From assembly GCF_025150085.1 (NCBI RefSeq), contig NZ_CP102280.1:387001-451000 (forward strand): a DNA stretch of 64,000 nucleotides. The letters run 5' to 3'. This stretch comes from Dorea longicatena (GTDB lineage Bacteria; Bacillota; Clostridia; Lachnospirales; Lachnospiraceae). Shown here piece by piece: positions 29,573 through 38,248 of the stretch. A program made the translations under genes and the position numbers. The notes beneath the pieces were generated by a model. The model did not search any database. It was not told where the DNA came from and worked only from the letters and a program-made list of their open reading frames with translations. Position 1 is the first letter of the stretch, and every line of letters starts with the position of its first letter.

Positions 29573-30466
29573 ATGCGGATCCTAATCTACGGCGCCGGAG
29601 TCATCGGAAGCTTCTACGCATCCAGATTCGCCAAAGCGGGACTGGATGTAACAGTCTTAGCAAGAGGGCAGCGGTTAAAAGAATTACAGGGACACGGTCT
29701 ATGGTACAGAGGCAAGACAAGAACGCATAAAGTTGAGGTTAAGACGATCAGTGAGTTAAAGCCGAATGACCGTTACCAGTTTATTTTCCTGACCGTACGT
29801 GAGAATCAAGTAGAAGAAGCACTGGAAGATATTAGTAAGAATAAAAGTCCGAATGTTGTCACTATGATCAATACGATCAAACCATATGGCAGGTGGGAGA
29901 AAATCTGCGGAAAAGGAAGGATCCTTCCGGCATTTCCGGGAGCGGGCGGCTGTATCGAAGGTGGGATTCTTGATGCACAGCTTCTGCCAAGAGCAATCCA
30001 GCCGACAACATTCGGTGAGATCGGAGGAAGAAAGAGCAGCAGGGAAGAAGCACTGGCATATATATTTAGAAAAAGCCACATTCCATATCAGATCGTTCCG
30101 GAAATGCATCACTGGCAGATCTCACATCTTGGCGTGATCATTCCGCTGGCAGATGCTTATTACCAGAGCAGGCATCCGGAAAAAATCTGTGCAAATGAAA
30201 AATTGATGACGCTGACAGCTTATCGGATGAAAAAGAACCTGAAGTGGATCGCCCAAAAGGGAATGTTGTGCCCGGCAAAGCTTTATATGATCAAAGATAT
30301 GCCGACAGGAATGCTGGCAGGGGTTCTAAGCAGAGTATATCAGAGTGAATTTGGCAACAGATTTCTTTACCGGCATGCGATGCATGCACCGGAAGAATTC
30401 CAGCGGCTGCATCAGGAATTCTATAATTATATGAAGACACATACGAAAGAGAGTAACAAAGCATGA
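29573..30466 (+). CDS. Ketopantoate reductase-like (ApbA/PanE family) oxidoreductase
   Basis: NADPH-dependent 2-oxoacid reductase family, 297 residues. The dinucleotide motif MRILIYGAGVIGSFYASRFA is at the N-terminus, followed by VTVLARGQRLKELQGHGLWY. Ketopantoate reduction for pantothenate would be the classical role, but this subgroup is divergent and stands outside a pan operon. It overlaps the peptide deformylase gene by 4 bp, so the two are co-translated. AGGAGG-like site upstream. Confidence 0.75.
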   Translation: MRILIYGAGVIGSFYASRFAKAGLDVTVLARGQRLKELQGHGLWYRGKTRTHKVEVKTISELKPNDRYQFIFLTVRENQVEEALEDISKNKSPNVVTMINTIKPYGRWEKICGKGRILPAFPGAGGCIEGGILDAQLLPRAIQPTTFGEIGGRKSSREEALAYIFRKSHIPYQIVPEMHHWQISHLGVIIPLADAYYQSRHPEKICANEKLMTLTAYRMKKNLKWIAQKGMLCPAKLYMIKDMPTGMLAGVLSRVYQSEFGNRFLYRHAMHAPEEFQRLHQEFYNYMKTHTKESNKA

Positions 30467-30873
30467 TAAGACCGATTATGAAAGATATATTTTTCCTAAA
30501 CCAGAGATCCGAGCCGGCGACAGAGGCGGATAAGCAGGTTGCAGTGGATTTGTTAGATACATTGAAAGCGCACGAGGAAGGCTGTGTCGGCATGGCAGCG
30601 AATATGATTGGCGTGAAGAAATGTATCATAGCCGTCAATATGGGATTCATGAATGTGGCAATGTTCAATCCGAAGATTGTAAAACGTTCCGGAAAATATG
30701 AGACGGAGGAAGGCTGTCTTTCCCTTACTGGTGTGAGAAAATGCACCCGGTATCAGGAGATTGAAGTGGAATATCAGGATATGAATTTCAAAAAACAGAG
30801 ACAGAAATATACCGGATGGACGGCGCAGATTATTCAACATGAAGTAGATCATTGTCACGGTATTGTGATATAG
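30463..30873 (+). CDS. def: Peptide deformylase, variant active-site loop
   Basis: Metalloenzyme of 136 residues that removes the formyl group from nascent proteins. Metal site is intact: Cys85 in EGCLS and the HEVDH motif (His126, Glu127, His130). Motif 1, normally GxGxAAxQ, reads GCVGMAANMIG here, with Asn47 in place of the oxyanion-stabilising Gln. This Gln-to-Asn form looks like a Firmicute paralogue class rather than a sequencing error. Its length is short but covers all three motifs. Whether it is the main deformylase is unknown. Confidence 0.85.
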   Translation: MIRPIMKDIFFLNQRSEPATEADKQVAVDLLDTLKAHEEGCVGMAANMIGVKKCIIAVNMGFMNVAMFNPKIVKRSGKYETEEGCLSLTGVRKCTRYQEIEVEYQDMNFKKQRQKYTGWTAQIIQHEVDHCHGIVI

Positions 30874-30958
30874 TCATGCGTTGGTGTTGTATCATTGACA
30901 CAAAGATATATATTAGGATTAGTCATAATATTTTGCCATAATATTTCCCACTACCTTA

Positions 30959-30987
30959 TTGACACAACTGTATCAAAAGCATACAAT
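30959..30987 (+). promoter_or_regulatory. Predicted promoter of the glycerol dehydrogenase gene
   Basis: TTGACA (30959-30964), 17 bp, TACAAT (30982-30987); about 55 bp before the gldA start codon at 31047. Confidence 0.7.
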
Positions 30988-31413
30988 AAAACTAGATTGT
31001 TAATAAAATAACACATGAAACGTGAAGATTACAGGAGGGTAATATCATGGCAAAGATTTTATGTAGTCCAAGTAAATATGTACAGGGTGCAGGAGAGATG
31101 AAGAAGCTGGGTGAATATGCTCAGAAGTATGGCAAGAAGGCACTTGTACTGATCACGGAATCCGGATACAAACGTATCGGGGACGTTGTAAATACTGGAT
31201 TTGAAGGATACGAGATCACACCTGTATATGAGTATTTCAACAGAGAATGCAGTAAGAATGAGATTAACCGTCTGGTAGACATTATGAATGAAACCTGCTA
31301 AGAAAAGTCAATAATTATTTTTATCTTTTTTATTTTCTGTCACAAAATATATTTGCGTACCACAAATAGACTGTCTGATTGGCAGTCTAAAAAATTATTT
31401 ATTTTATATAAGA

Positions 31414-32616
31414 TTATATATTTTTATATAGTTCGGTTACTCGAGCATAATAAATGCGTAAAAACTTATTTAATCCGGCTATCTTTGCTGATTTTTTACT
31501 TTTACCTTCTGATTCCTTTTTTACAACATATCGGTAAACCGGATCTTCTGGCCTGGAACGCATTTTTAAACTTCTCATTGTTTCGTATCCTACTTTGCGC
31601 AATGATGCTGAACCACGTTTCGAGATTTTCCTATTACAACCTACAAATTGGCCAGATTCATACGGTGGTGGATCAATTCCTGCGAATGCAACCAATGCCT
31701 TCCCGTTGCGAAATCTGCGAACATCTCCTATTTCTGCAATTAACTTTGGGGCTAATGTATTTCCCACTCCACCCATTTCTCTTACAACCGAATATTCTGG
31801 CAAAGTCTTGGCTATTTCCTGCATCCGTGATAAAATTAGACCAAGGGTTGCATCAACTTCCTTGAGCACCCGAACTGCTTCAGTCACCAGCATTTTGACC
31901 GATGAGGTTTCTGAAGGTAATGTGGGAATACTTTCCTGAGCCAGGGTGTATATAACTTTGGCTTTTTCCTGGCTTGGGACGTATTTCTTTTCTTTTGCCC
32001 AAAGTATATACTTTTCAGTAAATTCCTGTTCAGACATAGATGTTATTACATCATAATGCCAAAAACGTTCCACAAAATCACTTCTTTTATCTTTCCGATT
32101 TGTTTCATTCCAACTTGCAAGAAGATTCTTTATTCCAGGCATGGTCAAATCTAAAAGATGGGTCAATTCAGCGAGAGATAAAAGATGAAGCTTCATATAA
32201 TGCCGATATTGCTGTCCAAGCAACTTCAACTCTTCATAAATCACTCCAGAAATTTGAAATTCTTTCATTTTAAACCAATGATCAATTCCATAATTAGCAA
32301 TGATACGGGAATCAATCTTGTCGGTTTTGGCTTTTCGCAGACTTTCGTTACGATAACTTTTCATAAGATACGGATTAATTACAGAAACAAAAAATCCTTT
32401 TTCCTGTAAATATGTAAGAACTGGAAGATGATAAATTCCGGTTGCTTCCATAACGATTTTGACTTCATCATTTAGTCTGAAAAGCATGGAAGATAATTCG
32501 CTTAAATCCTTTTGGGTATGGGTAATATTGAAAGGCTTACTAACAATCTCTCCATATGGTTTCAAAATACATACTGTACTTTTCCCTTTTGATACATCAA
32601 TTCCTACGCTGATCAT
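31414..32616 (-). CDS. IS110-family DEDD transposase/recombinase
   Basis: Recombinase of 400 residues. The N-terminal RuvC-like domain has Asp7 (ISVGIDVSKGKS), Glu57 (IVMEATGIYHLP), and Asp99/Asp102 (KTDKIDSR). The C-terminal Transposase_20 domain contains MGGVGNTLAPKLIAEIGD and the catalytic serine stretch ISKRGSASLR (331-340). AAAAGGAG precedes the start. All key residues are present and the frame is open, so the element should be active. Family members use an RNA from the noncoding end to choose donor and target DNA. Confidence 0.95.
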   Translation of the reverse strand: MISVGIDVSKGKSTVCILKPYGEIVSKPFNITHTQKDLSELSSMLFRLNDEVKIVMEATGIYHLPVLTYLQEKGFFVSVINPYLMKSYRNESLRKAKTDKIDSRIIANYGIDHWFKMKEFQISGVIYEELKLLGQQYRHYMKLHLLSLAELTHLLDLTMPGIKNLLASWNETNRKDKRSDFVERFWHYDVITSMSEQEFTEKYILWAKEKKYVPSQEKAKVIYTLAQESIPTLPSETSSVKMLVTEAVRVLKEVDATLGLILSRMQEIAKTLPEYSVVREMGGVGNTLAPKLIAEIGDVRRFRNGKALVAFAGIDPPPYESGQFVGCNRKISKRGSASLRKVGYETMRSLKMRSRPEDPVYRYVVKKESEGKSKKSAKIAGLNKFLRIYYARVTELYKNI

Positions 32617-32675
32617 AATATACTCCTTTTCTTTTTATAGAATTGCAGTTGTTTATCCCATCTACACTTATTATG

Positions 32676-32871
32676 ATTCAGTTTAGTTCGTTACGCGAAA
32701 GCTCCTGCGAGTTTCAACCTGCTTAAATGAATGTTTATAATAAGGGGATGGCTGACGGTTTCATTCACGGATGTGAAAATCCTAATGGCAATATGTCATA
32801 CCAACTACTTCCCTTATTATAATAAAATAAGTGTAGATGTTAGAGTTAATTCCTCTCTAACAACTACACTT
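32676..32871 (-). ncRNA. Predicted bridge RNA of the IS110-family element
   Basis: On the minus strand upstream of the transposase. From 5': a hairpin with arms 32864-32871/32829-32836 (AAGTGTAG/CTACACTT) and inner GTTAGAG/CTCTAAC. Then a loop closed by a perfect 12 bp stem (32811-32822 with 32735-32746). Then a second loop closed by ATTCA/TGAAT (32728-32732 with 32676-32680) with an inner GAAACTC/GAG-TTTC hairpin. In the first loop TGAATGAAACC (complement of 32757-32767) equals gldA bases 31285-31295 beside the insertion. In the second loop AGCAG and ACTAAA match the element's own two ends. This is the target-loop/donor-loop plan of bridge RNAs. Confidence 0.75.
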
Positions 32872-33768
32872 TTATGGTACTAAAAAGGCTGTGATGTCGT
32901 GATCGGTATCGGTGGTGGTAAGATCCTGGATACAGCCAAAGCAGTTGCTTATTACAAAGAAGCTCCGGTTCTGATCTGCCCGACAATCGCATCGACAGAC
33001 GCACCTTGCAGTGCACTGTCAGTTATTTATACAGATGATGGCGTATTCGAAGAGTACTTATTCCTTCCGGCTAACCCAAATATGGTTCTGATGGATACCG
33101 AGATTATTGCAAAATCACCGGTAAGACTTACGGTATCCGGAATGGGTGATGCACTGGCAACATATTTTGAAGCAAGAGCCTGTCAGGCAAGCGGGGCAAC
33201 AACATGTGCCGGCGGACAGGTTACACAGGCAGCAATCGCACTTGCAAAACTTTGTTTTGACACTCTGATGGCAGAAGGTGTAAAGGCAAAACTTGCCCTG
33301 GAAGCAGGAGCAAGTACACCGGCTGTGGAAAAAGTCATCGAAGCCAACACATTACTGAGCGGTATTGGATTTGAGAGTGGCGGACTTGCAGGAGCACATG
33401 CAATTCATAATGGATTTACCGTACTGGATGAGTGCCACCACATGTATCACGGTGAGAAGGTTGCATTCGGAACGATTACGCAGCTGGTACTGGAGAATAT
33501 TCCGGCAGAAGAACTGGAAGATATCATTGACTGGTGTATCGAACTGGGACTGCCTGTGACATTAAAAGAACTGGGAATCACAGAAGTGACGGACGAGAAA
33601 CTGATGGCAGTTGCAACAGCAGCCTGTGCAGAGAACGATACGCTTCATAATATGCCATTCGAGGTAACACCGGAGACTGTATGTGCAGCAATCAAGGCAG
33701 CAGATGCATACGGAAAATATTTCCTCGGAGAATAGTCAAGAATCTGTGAAAATAAAAAATACATAATA

Positions 33769-33809
33769 AATACAGAGAATCTGCCATTGACAGGTTCTCT
33801 GTATTATTT
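33769..33809 (+). terminator. Terminator after glycerol dehydrogenase
   Basis: AATACAGAGAA (33769-33779) pairs with TTCTCTGTATT (33795-33805), then T-rich sequence. Confidence 0.8.
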
Positions 33810-33961
33810 TGCAGAATCATTCTGTATATGAATCTGAAAATTTCAGTAGATTTCAAGAATAACTTAACATCTTTTTTACAAAAATATCGAGTAAATTCAA
33901 TATTTTCATACTATACCTGAAAATGTACAAAAAACAAAATCAGAAAGTGTGAGAAATATCT

Positions 33962-35332
33962 ATGATCAAATCCTATGTTATTGATACCAATATTTTAATC
34001 CAGGCACCTTATGCATGTCAGTGTTTTGAAGAAAACAGGGTGATATTGCCATTGGTTGTATTAGAAGAACTGGACGGCCTGAAGAAAGCAGAAGGAGAAA
34101 AGGGAGCAAATGCAAGGCGGGCGATCCGTTTTCTGGAAAAGCTCAGACTGAAAGGAGACCTTTTAAAAGGTGTCCAGATGGAAAATGGAGGAATCCTCCG
34201 TGTAGAGGCCAATTGTGTAAATGTAGAACTGCCGGAAAGCCTTCCGGAAGATAAGCCGGATAATCGGATCTTAAAAGTATGTAAGGGAATCCGGGAAGAA
34301 GAAAAGCCGGTCGTTCTGGTGACAAAAGATCTGGTCCTTAGGTTAAAAGCACAGATTCTCGGAATTGAAGCCCAGGATTTCAGCACAGAGCAGGTCATCG
34401 AAGAAGAGGGACAGTACAGCGGCAGACAGATTTGCTATGTGGCGGAAGACAAGTTCAAAGAATTCAAGAAAAAAGGCGTTCATCTGAAGGAACTTTATTT
34501 GTCCGATGAAGATGGTAATAAGATCCAGCCGGAACTTACGGAGAATGAATTTATCATATTGAAGGCAGATCAGTCTGTGAAAAAGACACATCTTGGAAGA
34601 GTTGAAGGGAAGAAAGTAGTATCGTTAGAATTCCGAAAGAGCCAGCCTTATGGCATCAAACCAAGGAATGCCGGACAGTATTTTTTACAGGAAGCATTGA
34701 TGAAATCCGCAGAGAAAGCACCGCTTGTAATTGTAAAAGGAATGGCAGGAACGGCGAAGACATTTTACTCACTGGCAGTCGGACTGGAGAAGGTGCTGAA
34801 CAATCCGACCGGAGAATATAGAAGAATTCTGATCTGCAGACCGAATGCGCAGTTTGACCAGGATATCGGTTTCCTTCCGGGAGACGAGCAGGAAAAGATA
34901 TCACCTTTGATGCGTCCGATCGTAGATAATCTAGAGCAGCTGATTGATTCGGATGAAGAAGAGCGTTATCAGGATGAACAGGAATTACAGGGTAAGATCG
35001 AAGAGATATTTGCAAGAGGACTGATCCAGACAGAAGCAATGAATTTCATCAGAGGCCGTTCATTTGTGAAGACCTATCTGATCATAGACGAGGCGCAGAA
35101 CATGACTCCGAATCAGGTGAAAGGAATCATAACAAGAGCCGGAAAAGGAACGAAGATCATTCTGCTTGGTGATCCGAATCAGATAGACCGGCCATTTCTG
35201 GATGAGAGAACGAATGGACTTAGTTATGCGTCGGAATACATGAAGGGTAGTCCTTTATGTTATCAGATTACAATGTCTGCAGAAGAATGTGAGCGTTCCG
35301 AACTTGCGATGGATGCGATTCACAGATTATAG
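33962..35332 (+). CDS. PIN-PhoH fusion protein (YlaK/PhoH2-like)
   Basis: Probable RNase-helicase of 456 residues. A PIN domain (SYVIDTNILIQAPYACQCF, with the conserved Asp, and LEELDGLKKAEG) fills residues 1-140; a PhoH ATPase fills about 230-456, with DEAQNMTPNQVKGIITRAG as Walker B and ILLGDPNQID as sensor. Walker A reads KGMAGTAKTFYS: the usual GTGKT is GTAKT, so Gly is replaced by Ala before the Lys. Such PIN-PhoH proteins act as ATP-dependent RNA-unwinding ribonucleases. A weak ribosome site precedes ATG 33962. Confidence 0.88.
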   Translation: MIKSYVIDTNILIQAPYACQCFEENRVILPLVVLEELDGLKKAEGEKGANARRAIRFLEKLRLKGDLLKGVQMENGGILRVEANCVNVELPESLPEDKPDNRILKVCKGIREEEKPVVLVTKDLVLRLKAQILGIEAQDFSTEQVIEEEGQYSGRQICYVAEDKFKEFKKKGVHLKELYLSDEDGNKIQPELTENEFIILKADQSVKKTHLGRVEGKKVVSLEFRKSQPYGIKPRNAGQYFLQEALMKSAEKAPLVIVKGMAGTAKTFYSLAVGLEKVLNNPTGEYRRILICRPNAQFDQDIGFLPGDEQEKISPLMRPIVDNLEQLIDSDEEERYQDEQELQGKIEEIFARGLIQTEAMNFIRGRSFVKTYLIIDEAQNMTPNQVKGIITRAGKGTKIILLGDPNQIDRPFLDERTNGLSYASEYMKGSPLCYQITMSAEECERSELAMDAIHRL

Positions 35333-35368
35333 ACATAGATTATAGAATTAGAAGGGAACGAAATAAAA

Positions 35369-36034
35369 TTGAGCAAAGTAACATATAAAGCAATCAAAAA
35401 TATGCCGGAGGTGAATGCCTATATTGAGCAGGGAAATAGGGTACTTGGAGCACTTGGGTTTACCGAACATTCCAGAGGACATGCAGTAAAAGTGGCGGAA
35501 ACTGCCGGAAATATTCTGGAAAAATTAGGGTATAACCAGCATACGATCGAGCTTTCCAGGATAGCGGGCTATATGCATGACATGGGAAATTGTGTAAACC
35601 GTGTGGATCATGCACATAGTTCCGCGATCATGGCATTTCAGATACTGCGGGATCTGAAAGCACCGGATGAAGACATCGCAGTGATCGTCAGTGCAATCGG
35701 TCAGCATGATGAGGCAACCGGCATGGCCGTGGATGCGGTATCGGCAGCACTGATACTGGCGGATAAGACGGATGTAAGAAGAAACCGTGTGCGGAACACG
35801 ATCAAGGAAAGCTTTGACAAACATGACCGGGTGAATTATGCTGCAGTGGCATCCAGTCTGCATGTAAATGTCGAAAAGCAGGTGATTCTGCTGGAGATTG
35901 AACTGGATGAAGGAATCTGTTCTATATTAGATTATTTTGAGATTTTCTTACAGCGTATGCTGATGTGCAAGCGTGCGGCAGAGATGCTGGGAATGAAATT
36001 CAAGATGAAAGCGAACGGGAATAAGATCTGTTAA
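35369..36034 (+). CDS. HD-domain phosphohydrolase
   Basis: Protein of 221 residues with an HD metal site: His in GHAVKVAETAG, HD in AGYMHDMGNC and later Asp in LILADKTDVRR. HD proteins hydrolyse phosphate esters, often nucleotides. The start is TTG at 35369, 37 bp after the PhoH gene, with GAAGGGA upstream. Co-transcription with the PIN-PhoH gene suggests an RNA or nucleotide role, but substrate is unknown. Confidence 0.8.
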   Translation: MSKVTYKAIKNMPEVNAYIEQGNRVLGALGFTEHSRGHAVKVAETAGNILEKLGYNQHTIELSRIAGYMHDMGNCVNRVDHAHSSAIMAFQILRDLKAPDEDIAVIVSAIGQHDEATGMAVDAVSAALILADKTDVRRNRVRNTIKESFDKHDRVNYAAVASSLHVNVEKQVILLEIELDEGICSILDYFEIFLQRMLMCKRAAEMLGMKFKMKANGNKIC

Positions 36035-36086
36035 TCGGATGTGACAAATGAGGGAAAATTGGAAGATGATTTTATAGAACTAGTGA

Positions 36087-36116
36087 TTGACATTCACTGA
36101 AAGACAGTGCTATAAT
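36087..36116 (+). promoter_or_regulatory. Strong consensus promoter in the gap before the MATE gene
   Basis: TTGACA (36087-36092), 18 bp, TATAAT (36111-36116), both perfect. Start expected near 36123. Confidence 0.85.
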
Positions 36117-36122
36117 ACAACC

Positions 36123-36202
36123 CTAAAATGAATGTGGATTTTTCTGGAGCAATCTATTTTTCGCCACATGGTTACTGAGTAGAAGTAACCATGTGGTTTT
36201 TT
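36123..36202 (+). ncRNA. Candidate small RNA or attenuated leader (about 80 nt)
   Basis: Runs from the predicted start of a consensus promoter to a strong terminator, CCACATGGTTACT/AGTAACCATGTGG (36164-36176 and 36184-36196) plus six T. No start codon with a ribosome site is visible inside. It lies 120 bp before the MATE gene, so either a free small RNA or a leader controlling the pump. It does not match an RNA family that I recognise. Confidence 0.55.
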
Positions 36203-36324
36203 GTTGTTACATATTCAGTTGAAACAATCTGTGACAAGATGGGAAAATAGAAAAAAGCATTGCAAAGATCCGCAATAGAATTAGAAGATTAATAGATAGT
36301 ACATATGAGAGAAAGGGGATATAT

Positions 36325-37653
36325 ATGGATCAGACATATATGAAAGAACAACCGGTATTAAAATTGATCGTATCGATGGCACTGCCGATGGTCATTTCTA
36401 TGATGGTGAGTTCACTTTATAATATTGTAGACAGCTTTTTCATCGCCAGGATCAGCGAAGATGCCATGACGGCGTTATCACTGGTGTATCCAGTGCAGAA
36501 TCTGATCAATGCGGTGATGATCGGATTTGGAATCGGAATCAATGCGGTCATCTCATTTTATCTTGGAGCGCAGGATAAAAAGATGGCAGACAGGGCGGCA
36601 ACACAGGGAATGCTGCTAGGGACGATTCACGGAGTCGGATTTATGATTCTGGGAATTGCCGTAATGAGACCGTTTTTACAGATGTTTACGGGAAATGCAC
36701 AGATTGTGGACTATGGTGTGCGTTATTCGAGAATTGCATTTTTATTTGCTACGGCATTATCTTGGCAGCTGGTATTTGAGAAGACGTTTCAGGCGGTCGG
36801 ACGTATGGTGGAGTCAATGACTTGTATGATGTCAGGTGCGATTATCAACATTATCCTGGATCCAGTCCTGATCTTCGGACTTGGACCATTTCCGAAGATG
36901 GGAATCGAAGGAGCCGCACTTGCAACAGGAATCGGACAGGCAGCAGGAGCAGTATTGTATCTGATCTTTTATATCGTGAATCCGCTTCCGGTGAAATACA
37001 GAAAGAAATATCTGAAGGCTGATTTGAAGCTGTGGAAAAAATTATATGTAATCGGAATTCCGGCAAGCCTGAACCTGGCACTTCCGTCGCTTTTAATCTC
37101 TGTATTGAACGTAATACTTACAGGCTATGGGGAAGTCTACGTATTCGTTCTCGGAGTCTACTATAAGCTGCAGACCTTCCTCTACCTTCCGGCAAATGGA
37201 ATCGTGCAGGGAATGCGTCCGCTTCTCGGATATAATTACGGAGCGGGAGAGCATAAGCGTGTACATAAGATCTTCCAGGATGGCCTGATCCTGGTACTCG
37301 TGATGATGGCAGCCGGAATGGCAATCTGTCTGGCAGTTCCGGGACAGCTGATGGGATTATTTACAGCGAATCCGATAACGATGAAGGCCGGAAGTGTGGC
37401 ACTCAGAGTCATCAGTCTTGGATTCCTTGCTTCATCGGTATCGGTTATCTGCAGCGGGGCACTGGAAGGTCTTGGAAAAGGTGTGCATTCACTGATCATT
37501 TCGTTATGCAGATATGTGGTTGTGATTATTCCGGTGGCATTCATTGTCAGCCGTTTTATGGGAGCGGTCGGAGTATGGCATGCGTTCTGGATCACGGAAG
37601 TGGTGACTGCGGTGATTGCGTATGTGGTGTATCGGAAAGGCGTGAAGGGATAG
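36325..37653 (+). CDS. MATE-family multidrug/cation efflux pump
   Basis: Twelve-helix antiporter of 442 residues. N-terminal block LKLIVSMALPMVISMMVSSLYNIVDSFFIARI and the second repeat (LYVIGIPASLNLALPSLLIS, GIVQGMRPLLGYNYGAG) are typical of the NorM/DinF-like group in Firmicutes. AAAGGGG precedes ATG 36325. It may be controlled by the leader-like transcript just upstream. Substrate unknown. Confidence 0.92.
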   Translation: MDQTYMKEQPVLKLIVSMALPMVISMMVSSLYNIVDSFFIARISEDAMTALSLVYPVQNLINAVMIGFGIGINAVISFYLGAQDKKMADRAATQGMLLGTIHGVGFMILGIAVMRPFLQMFTGNAQIVDYGVRYSRIAFLFATALSWQLVFEKTFQAVGRMVESMTCMMSGAIINIILDPVLIFGLGPFPKMGIEGAALATGIGQAAGAVLYLIFYIVNPLPVKYRKKYLKADLKLWKKLYVIGIPASLNLALPSLLISVLNVILTGYGEVYVFVLGVYYKLQTFLYLPANGIVQGMRPLLGYNYGAGEHKRVHKIFQDGLILVLVMMAAGMAICLAVPGQLMGLFTANPITMKAGSVALRVISLGFLASSVSVICSGALEGLGKGVHSLIISLCRYVVVIIPVAFIVSRFMGAVGVWHAFWITEVVTAVIAYVVYRKGVKG

Positions 37654-37737
37654 TAGAAGAGATAGCGAAAGAGATCATATAAGAGTAGAGAATATAAAGT
37701 AAGAAGTGGGAAGTTAAAAGTCAGAAAGAAAGTTTTT

Positions 37738-37842
37738 TCAGATTTGAATAATCTGAATGTGATTACTTCTACATCTCAGGAATATGAGACCAGCTTTGGA
37801 TTTACGGAAGAAGAAGTATTTTATGTCCGATCGCATAGACCA
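37738..37842 (+). pseudogene. Fragment of an AAA-ATPase/PD-(D/E)XK-like protein
   Basis: An open stretch reads DLNNLNVITSTSQEYETSFG then FTEEEVF, a block seen inside the AAA-ATPase-like proteins with a C-terminal nuclease domain (DUF1703 group) common in Lachnospiraceae. Both sides are missing. A later stretch (38092-38187) encodes DTDGVIDIYPNVKRRKYREE up to a stop, also without a start; I cannot place it. The region 37654-38386 has no intact gene. Confidence 0.45.
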
Positions 37843-37947
37843 TTGCCGAGTCACTGGGAGCGGGTCCGAGAGCCGTCGTCATTGCAGTGTTCATTGTATT
37901 GCCGATCTTTTATCCATTTTATTAATTCCTCAATTTTTATAAATATG

Positions 37948-37991
37948 ACAGGGCTGTCGTACGAAATGATGTGTGCGGCAGCCCTGTTCTT
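37948..37991 (+). terminator. Terminator-like hairpin in the gene-debris region
   Basis: ACAGGGCTGTCG pairs with CGGCAGCCCTGT (one wobble), followed by TTCTTTT. Confidence 0.65.
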
Positions 37992-38052
37992 TTGCGCAAA
38001 AAGGGCAGGTAAAGACAGAGAAAATTGTAAAAGAAGAGACTACAGGTTTGCG

Positions 38053-38082
38053 TTGACTGACTAATTGAATAAAGAGTATAAT
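38053..38082 (+). promoter_or_regulatory. Predicted promoter upstream of the nitrogenase-like operon
   Basis: TTGACT (38053-38058), 18 bp, TATAAT (38077-38082). This is about 300 bp before the first NifH-like gene and the best promoter match in the gap. The leader would contain the folded element at 38249-38311. Confidence 0.6.
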
Positions 38083-38248
38083 AAACCTATTGATACAGAC
38101 GGAGTGATCGATATCTATCCGAATGTAAAGAGAAGAAAATACAGGGAAGAAAATAAAAAAAGAATGACTCTGACTGCAAGGTAAGTCCCGAGCAGGAATA
38201 GTTATGAATTCGTTTCATTAAAAAGTAGTTAACAGCAGGTTATGTTAC

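Larger units (their letters stand above)
31295..32890 (-). mobile_element. IS110-family insertion sequence with noncoding ends
   Basis: Defined by the join in gldA: CT occurs at both edges (31295-31296 and 32889-32890) and only once in the restored gene, so the element is 1594 bp plus a shared CT core. There are no terminal inverted repeats or longer target duplication, as usual for this family. The transposase lies on the minus strand. The 5' noncoding end (32617-32888) is long and structured; the 3' end (31297-31413) is short, with a hairpin AGACTG/CAGTCT at about 31367-31387. Confidence 0.92.
31047..33735 (+). pseudogene. gldA: Glycerol dehydrogenase gene split by an IS110-family element
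   Basis: The 5' part (31047-31296) encodes about 83 residues of the NAD-binding domain and then meets a stop inside the element. The 3' part resumes at 32891 with [20 protein letters not shown] and keeps the metal ligands (Asp in [13 protein letters not shown], His in [12 protein letters not shown], His in [10 protein letters not shown]). If 1594 bp are removed the reading frame joins as MNETCDVVIG and spans 364 codons, the normal size. The enzyme, which interconverts glycerol and dihydroxyacetone, is therefore off unless the element leaves precisely. Both halves are otherwise undamaged, so the insertion is probably recent. A shortened 278-residue product from 32899 is possible but would lack most of the NAD domain. 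Confidence 0.93.

Noticed and set aside
31353..31865. Plus-strand open frames inside the IS element
   Set aside because: They lie opposite the transposase gene, have no ribosome sites and no recognisable protein features.
32890..32910. A second clear target guide for the other side of the IS110 insertion
   Set aside because: Only a 5 nt exact match with wobble extensions, displaced from the core. Not enough to assign, so it is kept only as a remark.
37744..38064. A 106-residue intact gene in the debris region
   Set aside because: Only the first ~30 codons resemble a known protein block; the rest crosses a terminator hairpin and looks noncoding.
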